52,766 bases of DNA from Bacteroidales bacterium (GCA_028689615.1 JAQVCV010000031.1:1-52766), one strand, 5' to 3'; counted from the stretch's first letter, positions 26,018-35,438 are shown. Notes: generated by a model from the sequence alone, not told the origin. Program-made: numbers and translations.

Positions 26018-26826
26018 TCAAACGACTGCTTCAAATTGAGATGCGAAAGATAGGGAGCTACAGGCTTTTCTGGGCGCTGTTGGCTGTATTAGCCGCCGGC
26101 CTCGCCGGAGCTTTCTGGGGCGTTGAAAGCTTTCTTCAGGAAGTTACCAGCGATGCACGACAAAATTCCCCGATACCAATTCCAACCATCTCGCTCTACA
26201 CCTTTCCAGGCATCTGGCACAACCTCACCTATATTGCTGGTAGTCGCCTTTTCCTCCTTTTTCCAGCCTTTGTGATAGTTTTGCTTGTCACCAATGAATT
26301 CACCTTCCGGACTCTTCGCCAGAACGTGATTGACGGGATGAGCCGCGACCAGGTTGTATTGTCGAAAATCCTCTTTGTTACGTTTCTGTCTCTTGGATTA
26401 ACCCTCTTTGTTGCCATCAACGGATTGTTGCTTGGAATGATTCATACCCCTGTCGCTGACTGGTATCAGGTATTTAATAAATCATGGTTTCTGGCAGCAT
26501 TTTTTCTTGAAGTATTCGGGTTCTCTATGTTGGCTCTGATGATTGGTTTTTTGGTTCAGAAATCGATTTTTGCTTTAGGAATTCTCTTCGTGTATTCAGT
26601 TATTGCCGAGCCTATAGCGGTTCATTATTCTCCCGAATGGTTGAAACCGCTGCTTCCTGTAAATGCAATCAGCCACTTAATCGAGTTGCCAAACAGCGGG
26701 TTGATGCGCCTGTTTGGAATCAGTTTTAAAGAATACATCTCGCCACAGGATGCTATCGTAACACTGCTTTGGTGCCTCTTTTTTGCCTTTTTAGCTGCCT
26801 GGATTACTCGCAAGCGCAATCTTTAG
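26014..26826 (+). CDS. ABC-2 type permease
   Basis: 270 residues with six hydrophobic segments. The first extracytoplasmic loop (about residues 45-75) is long, and the conserved NEFTFRTLRQNVIDGMSR segment between segments 2 and 3 is typical of BcrB/NatB-type permeases. It belongs with the ATPase gene before it. No terminator is clear in the following 248 bases. Confidence 0.88.
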   Translation: MIKRLLQIEMRKIGSYRLFWALLAVLAAGLAGAFWGVESFLQEVTSDARQNSPIPIPTISLYTFPGIWHNLTYIAGSRLFLLFPAFVIVLLVTNEFTFRTLRQNVIDGMSRDQVVLSKILFVTFLSLGLTLFVAINGLLLGMIHTPVADWYQVFNKSWFLAAFFLEVFGFSMLALMIGFLVQKSIFALGILFVYSVIAEPIAVHYSPEWLKPLLPVNAISHLIELPNSGLMRLFGISFKEYISPQDAIVTLLWCLFFAFLAAWITRKRNL

Positions 26827-27027
26827 GTCTGGTTTTTCAATTGCAAAAACACCGCAATGAGTTCTCTTTGCCTTACAGCCAGACTCTGCTCAAGAAGGTT
26901 CATAAGGGTTCGATTTTCCTTGAACTCATGTAGGTTTTAAATCCTATTAACACTCTAAATCACTTATAGTTAGCACTATGAGTTGTTTTTACGCAGGCGA
27001 TCATTTTTAGTGTTAGAAATTTTAACG

Positions 27028-27035
27028 TACATTTG
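27028..27035 (+). promoter_or_regulatory. Promoter -7 box of the CoA-transferase gene
   Basis: TACATTTG, an exact TAnnTTTG box, 39 bases upstream of ATG 27075, in a 248-base gap that otherwise shows no gene. Confidence 0.65.
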
Positions 27036-27074
27036 CCGCGTTAAAAAATCATCATGTCTTAAAAATTAACAATC

Positions 27075-28370
27075 ATGTATCAGGCAGTTAGTTTTGAAGA
27101 AGCCGTAAAGGTTATTAAATCAAACGATCACATTATCATTCATAGCGTTGCCTGTGCACCGCATCCCTTAATTGAGGCCATGGTTGCCCGCGGTCGCAAT
27201 AAAGAGTTTTGTAATGTGACAATCCATCATTTACATACCGAAGGTCCTGCGCCCTATGCCTCTCCCGAATTTGAGGGTATTTTTCAACTCGATTCCTTTT
27301 TTGTAGGTCACAACGTTCGCAAAGCCACCCAGTCGGGGTATGCCGATTACATTCCCGTTTTCTTGAACGACACTCAAAAGCTTATCCGCGAAAGAGTTAT
27401 TCCTGTAAACGTGGCAATGGTTCAAGTTTCGCCACCTAACAAACATGGCTGGGTATCGCTAGGAACTTCTGTTGACGCCACTTTGGCCGCGGTTGAAAAC
27501 GCGGAGACTGTTATTGGGGTTATCAACCCCAACGTTCCCCGGGCTTTTGGCGATGCCATGATCCACATGAGTCATATAGATATTTTTTGCACCGACGACA
27601 CCCCTCTGACCGAGGCAGCTCCTGGTCCATTAAGCGATATCGACAAGGCGATTGGCCGAAACGTTGCGGCCCTGGTTGAAGACGGAGCCACCCTTCAAAT
27701 GGGTATCGGAGCAATTCCGAATGCTGTGCTTGCCGAGCTGGGCGGGCATAAAAACCTTGGTGTTCACACAGAGATGTTCTCCGATGGGCTGCTCCCTTTG
27801 GTTGAATCGGGAGTTGTGAATGGCGCAGAAAAACGAATTGACAGGGGAAAAATTGTTGCCACATTCCTGATGGGTTCTCGCAAACTTTACGATTTCATTG
27901 ACGATAACCCCGGTGTTTTAATGAAAGATGTGGGTTATACAAATTGTGTTGAACTCATCTGTAAAAACCCCAAAGCCACCTCCATCAATTCTGCCATCCA
28001 GATCGACCTCACCGGTCAGGTATGTGCCGATTCGATTGGGACCAGGTTTTATTCGGGAGTTGGAGGTCAGATAGATTTCATCAGGGGTGCCGCTTCATCA
28101 GAAAAAGGGAAACCCATTATCGCCCTGCCCTCGCTCACCGAAAAAGGTGTTAGTAAAATTGCACCCATCCTCAATCCGGGAGCTGGCGTTGTTACCACCA
28201 GAGCCAATATCCAATGGGTGGTTACGGAGCACGGAGCCGTAAACCTGTATGGAAAATCCTTGCAAGAAAGGGCGCGGTTGCTCATCTCAATAGCCCATCC
28301 AAACCATCAAGAGATGTTGGAGAGAGAGGCTTTCGAAAGATTTGGACCGCATTTCAGATTCAAAAGGTAA
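27075..28370 (+). CDS. Acetyl-CoA hydrolase / CoA-transferase family protein
   Basis: 431 residues of the family that includes 4-hydroxybutyrate CoA-transferase, butyryl-CoA:acetate CoA-transferase and acetyl-CoA hydrolase. The glycine loop GIGAIPNAVLAELG precedes the catalytic glutamate E233 in VHTEMFSDGL, which forms the acyl-glutamyl-CoA intermediate. SGVGGQIDFIRGA and the following ALPSLTEKG complete the CoA site. It moves CoA between short-chain acyl groups and acetate, a fermentative or substrate-level energy step. It has its own promoter and a strong terminator, so it is a single-gene transcript. The acyl specificity cannot be read from the sequence. Confidence 0.9.
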   Translation: MYQAVSFEEAVKVIKSNDHIIIHSVACAPHPLIEAMVARGRNKEFCNVTIHHLHTEGPAPYASPEFEGIFQLDSFFVGHNVRKATQSGYADYIPVFLNDTQKLIRERVIPVNVAMVQVSPPNKHGWVSLGTSVDATLAAVENAETVIGVINPNVPRAFGDAMIHMSHIDIFCTDDTPLTEAAPGPLSDIDKAIGRNVAALVEDGATLQMGIGAIPNAVLAELGGHKNLGVHTEMFSDGLLPLVESGVVNGAEKRIDRGKIVATFLMGSRKLYDFIDDNPGVLMKDVGYTNCVELICKNPKATSINSAIQIDLTGQVCADSIGTRFYSGVGGQIDFIRGAASSEKGKPIIALPSLTEKGVSKIAPILNPGAGVVTTRANIQWVVTEHGAVNLYGKSLQERARLLISIAHPNHQEMLEREAFERFGPHFRFKR

Positions 28371-28377
28371 TTCTCAA

Positions 28378-28408
28378 CTGCCCGCCCCCAAAAGGCGGGT
28401 AGTTTTTT
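28378..28408 (+). terminator. Rho-independent terminator after the CoA-transferase gene
   Basis: Stem CTGCCCGCC (28378-28386) pairs with 28394-28402 with one G-U, 7-base loop, then T6 at 28403-28408. A clear intrinsic terminator. Confidence 0.88.
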
Positions 28409-28425
28409 AATTGGCCGGCATTGGT

Positions 28426-28433
28426 TATTTTTG
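28426..28433 (+). promoter_or_regulatory. Promoter -7 box of the glycosyltransferase-miaA-SDR operon
   Basis: TATTTTTG, an exact TAnnTTTG box, lies only 18 bases after the preceding terminator. It overlaps the beginning of the long open frame, which argues that the first TTG at 28411 is not the start. Confidence 0.6.
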
Positions 28434-28464
28434 CTGTCCGAACACGCCTCTATTGTCATATCCA

Positions 28465-29664
28465 TTGCCTATTAAATCCACCCCCGATCTCTATCTTGCC
28501 ATCCCGGTGATGGACGAATGGCCACAAATTGTTGATCTGATTGATTGTTTGGCCTGCCAATCACACCCCTTCAGGAAGGCGGTGTTTTGCGTTAACCAAC
28601 CTGACCATTGGTGGAACGATGAGGCAAAAAAATCCATTTGCGAAAACAACCTACAAACCATCAACTACCTCAGAAACCAAAACCTTATAGATGCCACTGT
28701 CATCGACAGGTCGTCGTCAGGGAAAGGATGGGACAATCGTCATTATGGCGTTGGATGGGCCAGAAAACTGGCAATGGATGCCATCAACAACATGGCGCTT
28801 CCAAGCGATCTGATTGTGAGCATGGATGCCGACACCTTTTACCCTCCTGATTACCTAAGCTCGTTGGTTGCCAACCTGTCGAAAAACCCCGATTCCGCCG
28901 GTTTTGCCCTACCCTATTACCACCGCCTAACCGGTGATGAACAAACCGACAGAGCCATGCTTCGCTACGAGATTTACATGCGATATTATGCTTGCAATCT
29001 GTGGCGTTGCCGGCTCCCCTACCGGTTCACTGCCATTGGATCTGCCCTCGCCACAACTGTAAGAGCCTACAGGCATGTGAACGGCATCACGCCACACAAA
29101 AGCGGAGAAGATTTTTACTTTCTTCTAAAACTCGCGAAAACTGGAAAAATCGTAACACGGAATGAAGAAATGGCCTACCCCGCTGCCCGTTTTTCCGACA
29201 GGGTTTTCTTTGGTACCGGCCCCGCAATGATTAAAGGAAGATCGGGTGACTGGACCTCGTATCCCTTTTATTCGCCCTTGGTGTTTGATCAGGTAGCCCA
29301 TGCATATCAATTGCTTCCCTCGTGCTACAATTCCGATATAGAAAATCCTTTCTATGAATTTGTTAATCAGCAGCTAAATGCTGTTAACCTGTTTGCTCCC
29401 CTCCGAAAAAATCACAAGGATACAAACCGGTTTGTGAAAGCAGCAACCGAGCGGCTTGATGCCTTAAGAGTTTTGCAGTATCTTCGACAATCGGGTGTTG
29501 ACGAGCGTTTCTCGGATGAAGAAATGGTTTGCAATTATCTTAGATCCTTTCATGTAACTTTGTCGCCCGATTCCTTCTCGTTTGACCATTCTCCAATTGA
29601 GGAGTTGGATCGTGTTCGCGACATTTTTTACTTTTTAGAGACTGAATATCAAAACCATGAATGA
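28465..29664 (+). CDS. GT2-like glycosyltransferase family protein
   Basis: About 399 residues if the start is TTG 28465; the frame is open to 28411, but that part spans the -7 box. No ATG is available until residue 16. The N-terminal half is a GT-A fold: LYLAIPVMDEWPQ, then a DAD metal motif at about D121-D123 (VSMDADTFYPPDYL), and a later GEDFYF that resembles the ED acceptor motif. There is no membrane segment. The donor, acceptor and product are unknown. It overlaps miaA by eight bases. A catalytic glycosyltransferase is likely, but the N-terminus is uncertain. Confidence 0.75.
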   Translation: MPIKSTPDLYLAIPVMDEWPQIVDLIDCLACQSHPFRKAVFCVNQPDHWWNDEAKKSICENNLQTINYLRNQNLIDATVIDRSSSGKGWDNRHYGVGWARKLAMDAINNMALPSDLIVSMDADTFYPPDYLSSLVANLSKNPDSAGFALPYYHRLTGDEQTDRAMLRYEIYMRYYACNLWRCRLPYRFTAIGSALATTVRAYRHVNGITPHKSGEDFYFLLKLAKTGKIVTRNEEMAYPAARFSDRVFFGTGPAMIKGRSGDWTSYPFYSPLVFDQVAHAYQLLPSCYNSDIENPFYEFVNQQLNAVNLFAPLRKNHKDTNRFVKAATERLDALRVLQYLRQSGVDERFSDEEMVCNYLRSFHVTLSPDSFSFDHSPIEELDRVRDIFYFLETEYQNHE

Positions 29665-30583
29665 AGTGCATAGATCGAAACTTCTGGTGATAACAGGAGC
29701 CACGGCTACCGGAAAAACACGTTTAGCCACCACGCTTGCCGTTCATTACAACGGGGAGATCATCAGTGCCGATTCAAGACAAGTTTATCGGGGGATGGAC
29801 CTTGGGACTGGCAAAGATTTATCGGAATACACAATCGACGGGCACATTGTAAAACACCACCTTATCGACATCCACGATCCTGGATTCGAGTACAACATCC
29901 ATCGCTTTGGGAATGATTTCCGTTCGGCCTACAACCAAATAGCCTCAAAAGGCTGTTTACCTGTGCTTTGCGGAGGATCGGGCTTGTACTTAGAGACCGC
30001 TCTCAAAGGTCTGGCGTCTAATGACGTGCCGGTGAATCATGGTTTGCGCGAGGAGTTGAAACTGCTATCGACAGAACAACTTAGAATGAGATTGGAAAAA
30101 AGCAAGATGCCTCACAACACAACCGATTTGAATGACCAGGCAAGGCTCATCAGAGCTATTGAAATTGCTGAGGACGATCAAGTCATACACCATCACATGC
30201 TACCCCACTTAATGATTGGCCTGCGACTGGAGAGAGCAAAACTTCGGGAGGCTATTACACAACGCCTTGAAGCCCGGTTGCGAAGCGGGATGGTTTCCGA
30301 AATTGAAAATCTGCTTGCAGCCGGAGTTAAACCAGAGTCACTCCTTTTTTACGGTCTTGAGTACAAATACCTTACCCTGTTTGTCACCGGAAAACTTACA
30401 TACAAGGAGGCAGTTTCATTACTCAATACCGCCATTCACCAATTTGCCAAGCGGCAGGAAACATGGTTTAGAAGAATGGAAAAACAAGGTTTTGTTATCA
30501 ATTGGATAGATGCTTCTTTGCCATTCAGCGAAATTTTGGCACAAGCGATTTTTATAATAAAAAAACAGTGGGAGAATGCGTGA
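29657..30583 (+). CDS. miaA: tRNA dimethylallyltransferase MiaA
   Basis: 308 residues. It transfers a dimethylallyl group to A37 of tRNAs that read codons starting with U. The P-loop GATATGKT spans G14-T21, followed by the diagnostic SADSRQVYRGMDLGTGK, which carries the catalytic Asp and the tRNA-contact residues. Further blocks are VLCGGSGLYLE, and FAKRQETWFR near the end, as in all MiaA proteins. It overlaps the gene before by eight bases and the SDR gene after by eight, so the three form one operon. Confidence 0.95.
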   Translation: MNEVHRSKLLVITGATATGKTRLATTLAVHYNGEIISADSRQVYRGMDLGTGKDLSEYTIDGHIVKHHLIDIHDPGFEYNIHRFGNDFRSAYNQIASKGCLPVLCGGSGLYLETALKGLASNDVPVNHGLREELKLLSTEQLRMRLEKSKMPHNTTDLNDQARLIRAIEIAEDDQVIHHHMLPHLMIGLRLERAKLREAITQRLEARLRSGMVSEIENLLAAGVKPESLLFYGLEYKYLTLFVTGKLTYKEAVSLLNTAIHQFAKRQETWFRRMEKQGFVINWIDASLPFSEILAQAIFIIKKQWENA

Positions 30584-31586
30584 AATAGTTATAATTACAG
30601 GTGCAACCGGATTTATTGGAGGTTTTATTGTTCAAAAAGCCCTTGAGGAAGGGCTGGAGGTTCATTGCCTTGTCAGAAAGTCGTCAGACATCAGCAGGAT
30701 CAATCAGCCAGGAGTCGTAATACATTATTACACAGCTGACAGCCTCGAGTCACTTAATGAAAACTTTGATGATTTTCGAAAAAAATATGGAGAAGCTACC
30801 TATTTTATTCACAATGCGGGCATTACCAAAGCCTTGGATACAAGTCAGTTTGACATCATCAACGGACAGCATACACAGCGGTATGCCCTGGCAGCACGAC
30901 AGAATTTTCCATCGTTGAAGCGGTTTGTGTTGATGAGTTCACTGGCAGCACAGGGTCCTGGCAATTCCAACACCCTGATTCCCATTACCGTTCAACACCA
31001 ACCCAAACCCGATACATTCTATGGCAGGAGCAAATTGTTGGCTGAGAATTTGTTGAAATCTGTAAAAGGACTTCCGTGGACCATACTTCGCCCAACAGGC
31101 GTTTATGGGCCCTACGATCGCGATTACCTGCTGTTTCTTAAAGCGCTTCAAATCGGGATTGAACCAGTGATGGGTTTCAAAGAACAGCATTTAAGCTTTG
31201 TATATGCCACCGATTTGGTGGAGGCCATCTTTTTGGCATTAAAAACCAACACTGTTGGGCATACTTTTCTGGTAAGCGACGGACAGAATTACACCTCACA
31301 GCAATATGGAAACATTGCCAGAGAAATACTGAGAACACGCGCTATCAGAGTACCCATTCCGCTGGCAATTGTTTGGGCATCAACATTCTTTCTTGAACAA
31401 ATAGCCAGGTTTACAAGAGAAGTACCTACCCTGAACAAAGACAAATACCAAACAATGAAAGCAATAAACTGGAAAGTAGATATTGAAGAAACCAGAAAAT
31501 TGTTGAATTACCAACCTCAAATCGATCTTCGGCGGGGGCTGGAGCTTTCGGTGGAATGGTATCGCGAAAACCGTTGGTTAAATTAA
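30576..31586 (+). CDS. Extended SDR / NAD-dependent epimerase-like, possible 3-ketosphinganine reductase
   Basis: 336 residues. The nucleotide-binding loop GATGFIGG spans G9-G16, and the catalytic pair is Y149/K153 in FYGRSK, with the serines of VLMSSLAAQG before it. The family includes nucleotide-sugar epimerases and dihydroflavonol reductases. In Bacteroides and Caulobacter the sphingolipid keto-reductase is reported to be an SDR of this extended type, and the genome segment has serine palmitoyltransferase but no classical short SDR, so this is the local candidate. The last four bases overlap the histidine kinase gene on the other strand. Confidence 0.72.
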   Translation: MREIVIITGATGFIGGFIVQKALEEGLEVHCLVRKSSDISRINQPGVVIHYYTADSLESLNENFDDFRKKYGEATYFIHNAGITKALDTSQFDIINGQHTQRYALAARQNFPSLKRFVLMSSLAAQGPGNSNTLIPITVQHQPKPDTFYGRSKLLAENLLKSVKGLPWTILRPTGVYGPYDRDYLLFLKALQIGIEPVMGFKEQHLSFVYATDLVEAIFLALKTNTVGHTFLVSDGQNYTSQQYGNIAREILRTRAIRVPIPLAIVWASTFFLEQIARFTREVPTLNKDKYQTMKAINWKVDIEETRKLLNYQPQIDLRRGLELSVEWYRENRWLN

Positions 31587-33259
31587 TTCAAAGTATTGAG
31601 ATCCTTCTTGTAAAGGGGGAGAGAGAACCAAAAAGTACTCCCTTTTCCCAGTTCCGATTCAACCCAGATTTTACCCCCCATCAACTCGATCAAACCCGAT
31701 GTGATGCTTAAACCCAATCCGGCTCCACTTTGCTTATCATGCTTACCTTGCCCCAACTGATGAAACCTGTCGAACACCGTCTCTAATTTATCTGGAGGAA
31801 TTCCATATCCGGAATCTCTCACAAAAAACTTGACAGCATCACCTTCGGCACGAAGAAAACCAAAAGAAACAAACCCTTCGTTTGTAAATTTGATGGCGTT
31901 GACTACCAAATTGGTGACTATCTGACGCAAACGGTGAGGATCTGACAATACCAACTGCTCATTATTCCACTCTGGAGGTAAATAACTCAGAATCAAATGC
32001 TCTTTTCGTTTATTTTTTAATTCGTGTTGAAAAACAGGCAGCATGTCCGAAAGGAGAACTGAGGGATCGGTTGGTTCGATGCGCAAAGTAAGCTGACGTG
32101 CTTCAATTTTGGATATGTCGATTATATCGTTAATTAAATTAAGCAAGACTTCGGAATTGACGTTCACGAGACTCTGGTAGTATTCTCTCTCGCTTCTGGT
32201 TATATCGGGATCGGCCAACAATTCCGAAAATCCGATAATGGCATTCATGGGCGTTCTGATTTCATGCGACATATTGGCAAGAAAGGCCGATTTGAGACGG
32301 TCGGTTCTTACAGCCCTCTCCTTCTCCTCTTGCAATTGTTCCTGTGCTTCGGCAAGCTCTTGAATTTTCAGGTTTAGCTCCATGGTATTTCTCTTTACCT
32401 GCCGGCGCAGCAATCGACTATAACCAACTGATGCAATGAGCAATACAAGCACAATCCCAACAACAACCAAGGTAATCCGAAGCCATTTGCTAAGTGATTG
32501 ATCCCTCTCCAAAGAACCAAACCACTTGTTGTAAATCTCGTCGTATTGGCCAGTTTCCTGAAGGATAGCGAGCCCCTTGTTTACTTCATTGATCAGATCT
32601 GTATTGCCTTTTTTTACTGCCATTACATAGTCACGAGGTAAAACTGGCAAACCCACAGATTTTAAGTTTGTTAGTTTGTTGTTTTCAACAAGAAACATCC
32701 CTACATGCTTTGGTAGAAGCATAGCGTCGCCCTTTCCTGATGCCAGAAGCTGAAGCCCTTTTAGGTTATTCTCAACGTAAATCATCTGAATATTAGGCGA
32801 GAGCTGTTCGAGGTATTCGCGCAACACCTGACTGTTGTATATGATGATGCTAAGTTTATCGGTAGAGGTAATGATATCGTTGTAGGACCTTACCCTCCCG
32901 TTGTTTCTTACAAAAAAAGAGTGAAAACTGACTAAAATCGGAGTACTAAGCTCGTAGGTTGTCAAGCGGTCTGCCTTAACATACATTCCCGGTATCAAAT
33001 CAGCCTGGTTGTTTTCAAGATCAGAAACCATTTTGTACCAGGGGGCTGTATTGATTTCGATATCCCAACCCATCACTACTCCTAAGGATTTTACCAAATC
33101 GATATCAAATCCAACGGGCTTTCCCGACTGATCAACATATTGAAAAGGAGGATACGACTCGTCGCAGGTAACGCGAAGTACAGGAGTAGTTGCTGATACC
33201 TGGCAAGCCAGAAACAATGAAATCGCAAAGAGAGTAATCCGGGGATTTCGAAATATCAT
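31583..33259 (-). CDS. Sensor histidine kinase with periplasmic amino-acid-binding domain
   Basis: 558 residues. A signal peptide (about 1-23) is followed by a type-3 solute-binding domain (about 27-250: LRVTCDESYPPFQYVD, GFDIDLVKSLG, YDEIYNKWFG), one membrane helix near 262-284, a short coiled coil, a HisKA domain with the phospho-acceptor H332 in MSHEIRTPMN, and a HATPase domain whose boxes are VVNAIKFT, FVRDSGYGI and SGAGLGLSI. It would sense a small ligand, perhaps an amino acid, outside the cytoplasm. No response regulator gene is adjacent and no receiver domain is fused, so its partner is elsewhere. It converges on the SDR gene. Confidence 0.92.
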   Translation of the reverse strand: MIFRNPRITLFAISLFLACQVSATTPVLRVTCDESYPPFQYVDQSGKPVGFDIDLVKSLGVVMGWDIEINTAPWYKMVSDLENNQADLIPGMYVKADRLTTYELSTPILVSFHSFFVRNNGRVRSYNDIITSTDKLSIIIYNSQVLREYLEQLSPNIQMIYVENNLKGLQLLASGKGDAMLLPKHVGMFLVENNKLTNLKSVGLPVLPRDYVMAVKKGNTDLINEVNKGLAILQETGQYDEIYNKWFGSLERDQSLSKWLRITLVVVGIVLVLLIASVGYSRLLRRQVKRNTMELNLKIQELAEAQEQLQEEKERAVRTDRLKSAFLANMSHEIRTPMNAIIGFSELLADPDITRSEREYYQSLVNVNSEVLLNLINDIIDISKIEARQLTLRIEPTDPSVLLSDMLPVFQHELKNKRKEHLILSYLPPEWNNEQLVLSDPHRLRQIVTNLVVNAIKFTNEGFVSFGFLRAEGDAVKFFVRDSGYGIPPDKLETVFDRFHQLGQGKHDKQSGAGLGLSITSGLIELMGGKIWVESELGKGSTFWFSLPLYKKDLNTLN

Positions 33260-33284
33260 GAGTTATAAAAAAACTTAAACCCTA

Positions 33285-33292
33285 CAAAGCTA
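33285..33292 (-). promoter_or_regulatory. Promoter -7 box of the histidine kinase gene
   Basis: On the minus strand this reads TAGCTTTG, an exact TAnnTTTG box, 25 bases upstream of the start codon at 33259. Confidence 0.6.
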
Positions 33293-33330
33293 CCTTTTTT
33301 TTGCAGATCAAACAAGGTGTTAGCAGAAAA

Positions 33331-33456
33331 TCAGTTTCCATTATCAATTTGGTTTTGATCGTTATTCCCTTTCAAAACTTTGATAAAAAAGTAAGACGTA
33401 AAGCCGATCACAACAATCCATGTGGACAGCATTGTAATTAACGCACTGGTATTCAT
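33331..33456 (-). CDS. MetS-like small subunit of the NSS transporter
   Basis: A 41-residue protein begins at the ATG whose complement is 33454-33456, two bases after the stop of the symporter gene. It reads as a single hydrophobic helix (about residues 13-28, TWIVVIGFTSYFFIKV) flanked by a short polar N-terminus and a charged C-terminus rich in Asn, Gln and Asp. In Corynebacterium the methionine importer MetP needs such a tiny partner, MetS, and similar genes follow NSS symporters in many bacteria. The position, size and membrane character fit. It probably assists the symporter at 33459 as a subunit. Confidence 0.85.
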   Translation of the reverse strand: MNTSALITMLSTWIVVIGFTSYFFIKVLKGNNDQNQIDNGN

Positions 33457-33458
33457 AA

Positions 33459-35309
33459 CTATATTGAATTTTCTTTTTTACGACGAGTGTAGGCAATATG
33501 AACCAGGAGTGAGATTCCTAAAAACAAAGCAAGTAAAAGCAACCGCGACATATCAACAAAGAAGATGCGGTTGATAACCCTTCCTTCATAAAGTGGTTGA
33601 TTTTTAATTACCTGATCGCCTTTTGATATCAGCAATTTTCCGCTGGCATCGAGTGTAAAAGTTTGCGCGAACTCGTGGGTCTTGCCTGCTGGAATTACCT
33701 GAACATAATAACGATAGCTCTGTTTCCAAACAGAATCAACCTTGCCGTCGAGTTCTGAATAATATCGATCAGCGAAATATTTCGGGTTGGCAGTACCTTC
33801 CTTATGAATGAGTTTTCCAATGATGCTTTCGGGGTGTAGAGGCCAACCTGTCAGGCTGATTTTCGACCAATCGTCATTTGCCGGACGAAGCAGCGAACTA
33901 ACGAACACCACAATTAAAACTACCGGCGTTACATATTGCAACAAATACTTAAAAACCAAGGGGACTTTAATATCGGCGCCACGGTTTATTTCAGCCCAAC
34001 CTTTTTTCATCCCGAAAAACCACGCGAAAAGTATGGCTTCAAACATCGCGAAAACCACAAGTGAGACGGTTCCTGCCCAATAATCGTATTCATCAAAAAC
34101 GCCCTGCTGAAAAAACAGCACGGTTGGCAAGCCCAGAAAAAGGATTATAAGCCCGAAAGTCATGGCAGCTGGCTTGCGACGCCATTTAAACTCATCTTGC
34201 AAAAACCCGACAATGGGTGTCCCCATGGCCAACGATGATGTGATACCCGCAAAAAACAACAGCCCGAAAAAAGCAACACCGGCCAAAGCCGACAGAACAG
34301 GCCCCCATTGCTCAAAGAGGAATGGCATTGTGCGGAAGGCTAACCCAAGGCCGCCCAATCCAGTCAGGTCAACAACCCTATCGATCCCAAGGTACCCAAT
34401 GGCAATTGGAATAACGATGGCACTTCCAAGCACTATTTCAACAAACTCGTTCATGAACCCCGCCGACATGGCGTTGCAGGCAACGTCTTCATTCTTTTTG
34501 AGATAGGAAGCATAACATTGAATGGAACCCATTCCCACCGAAAGGGTAAAAAAGATTTGTCCGGCGGCGGCAAGCCACACTTTTGGATTTGCCAGCGAAT
34601 CGTAATTGGGTGTCCATAAGAAATTTAGTCCCTCGCTTCCTCCAAACACTGCCCCATCTTCGCCGGGAGTAAGGTTGATTCCCTTCCAGGCTAGAAATAC
34701 GCCAAATAGGATAAGAAGCGGCACTCCAATCTTGGCTGTTTTTTCTACTCCCGCGCTCAATCCTTTGCTCAAAATCCATGTGTTAAGAGCAAGGCATAAC
34801 ACAAAAAAGAGGATTGCCTCGAAAGGGATGCCGGTAGTTGATACCGTAACGTCAAGATATTGGCTGAAAAATCCTGCAACGTCGTGCTGGCTTAAACCAT
34901 TGAAAGTTCCAGCCACGCTGTGATATACATACGACATTGTCCAACTTTCCATATAGCAGTAATAAGCTGCAATGGCTATGTTGCAAAAAATGCCAAAAAC
35001 GCCTACATATTTCCATATCCGTCCACGGTGCAGGCTGTGCATGATGAAGGGGGTGCTGTGATGCCCAAACTGACCTCCATAACGCCCCGAACTCCATTCA
35101 ATAAGCAACAGGGGAAGGCCAAGAATCACCAGCGACACCAAATAAGGGATAATAAAGGCCCCTCCGCCATTTTGAACAGCTTGCACAGGAAATCGGAGAA
35201 AATTACCAAAGCCAACGGCGTTTCCGGCCATGGCTAACACCAGTCCCACACGCGAACCCCAGGCCTCAGCTTTGATACTGACTGGCAATTTTTGATTGGT
35301 TTTTGACAT
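33459..35309 (-). CDS. Sodium:neurotransmitter symporter (NSS) family transporter
   Basis: 616 residues and about 12 membrane helices. The first helix has the NSS hallmark AMAGNAVGFGNFLRFP, which holds the sodium and substrate sites with the unwound glycine pair. LLLIEWSSGRYGGQFG is the following conserved block. An extracytoplasmic or loop insert of about 100 residues lies between the last helices (around residues 470-590), longer than in LeuT. It imports an amino acid with sodium; the 41-residue MetS-like partner suggests methionine or a related hydrophobic amino acid. It is transcribed ahead of that small gene. Confidence 0.93.
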   Translation of the reverse strand: MSKTNQKLPVSIKAEAWGSRVGLVLAMAGNAVGFGNFLRFPVQAVQNGGGAFIIPYLVSLVILGLPLLLIEWSSGRYGGQFGHHSTPFIMHSLHRGRIWKYVGVFGIFCNIAIAAYYCYMESWTMSYVYHSVAGTFNGLSQHDVAGFFSQYLDVTVSTTGIPFEAILFFVLCLALNTWILSKGLSAGVEKTAKIGVPLLILFGVFLAWKGINLTPGEDGAVFGGSEGLNFLWTPNYDSLANPKVWLAAAGQIFFTLSVGMGSIQCYASYLKKNEDVACNAMSAGFMNEFVEIVLGSAIVIPIAIGYLGIDRVVDLTGLGGLGLAFRTMPFLFEQWGPVLSALAGVAFFGLLFFAGITSSLAMGTPIVGFLQDEFKWRRKPAAMTFGLIILFLGLPTVLFFQQGVFDEYDYWAGTVSLVVFAMFEAILFAWFFGMKKGWAEINRGADIKVPLVFKYLLQYVTPVVLIVVFVSSLLRPANDDWSKISLTGWPLHPESIIGKLIHKEGTANPKYFADRYYSELDGKVDSVWKQSYRYYVQVIPAGKTHEFAQTFTLDASGKLLISKGDQVIKNQPLYEGRVINRIFFVDMSRLLLLALFLGISLLVHIAYTRRKKENSI

Positions 35310-35438
35310 ACAAAAAATGTTGGTTGAATGATATCCGTTGTTAAACTACATTAATTGCCGGGAAGTGTAGTCAAAAGCTTCCATTTGGGGCATATTTGAA
35401 TACAATCGTCAGCAAAAACAGGGCTAAGATACGGTTTG

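Noticed and set aside
34162-35237. Open frames of about 100 codons on the plus strand within the NSS symporter gene
   Set aside because: Shadows of the symporter: no motif, no promoter, and the minus-strand protein is clearly real.
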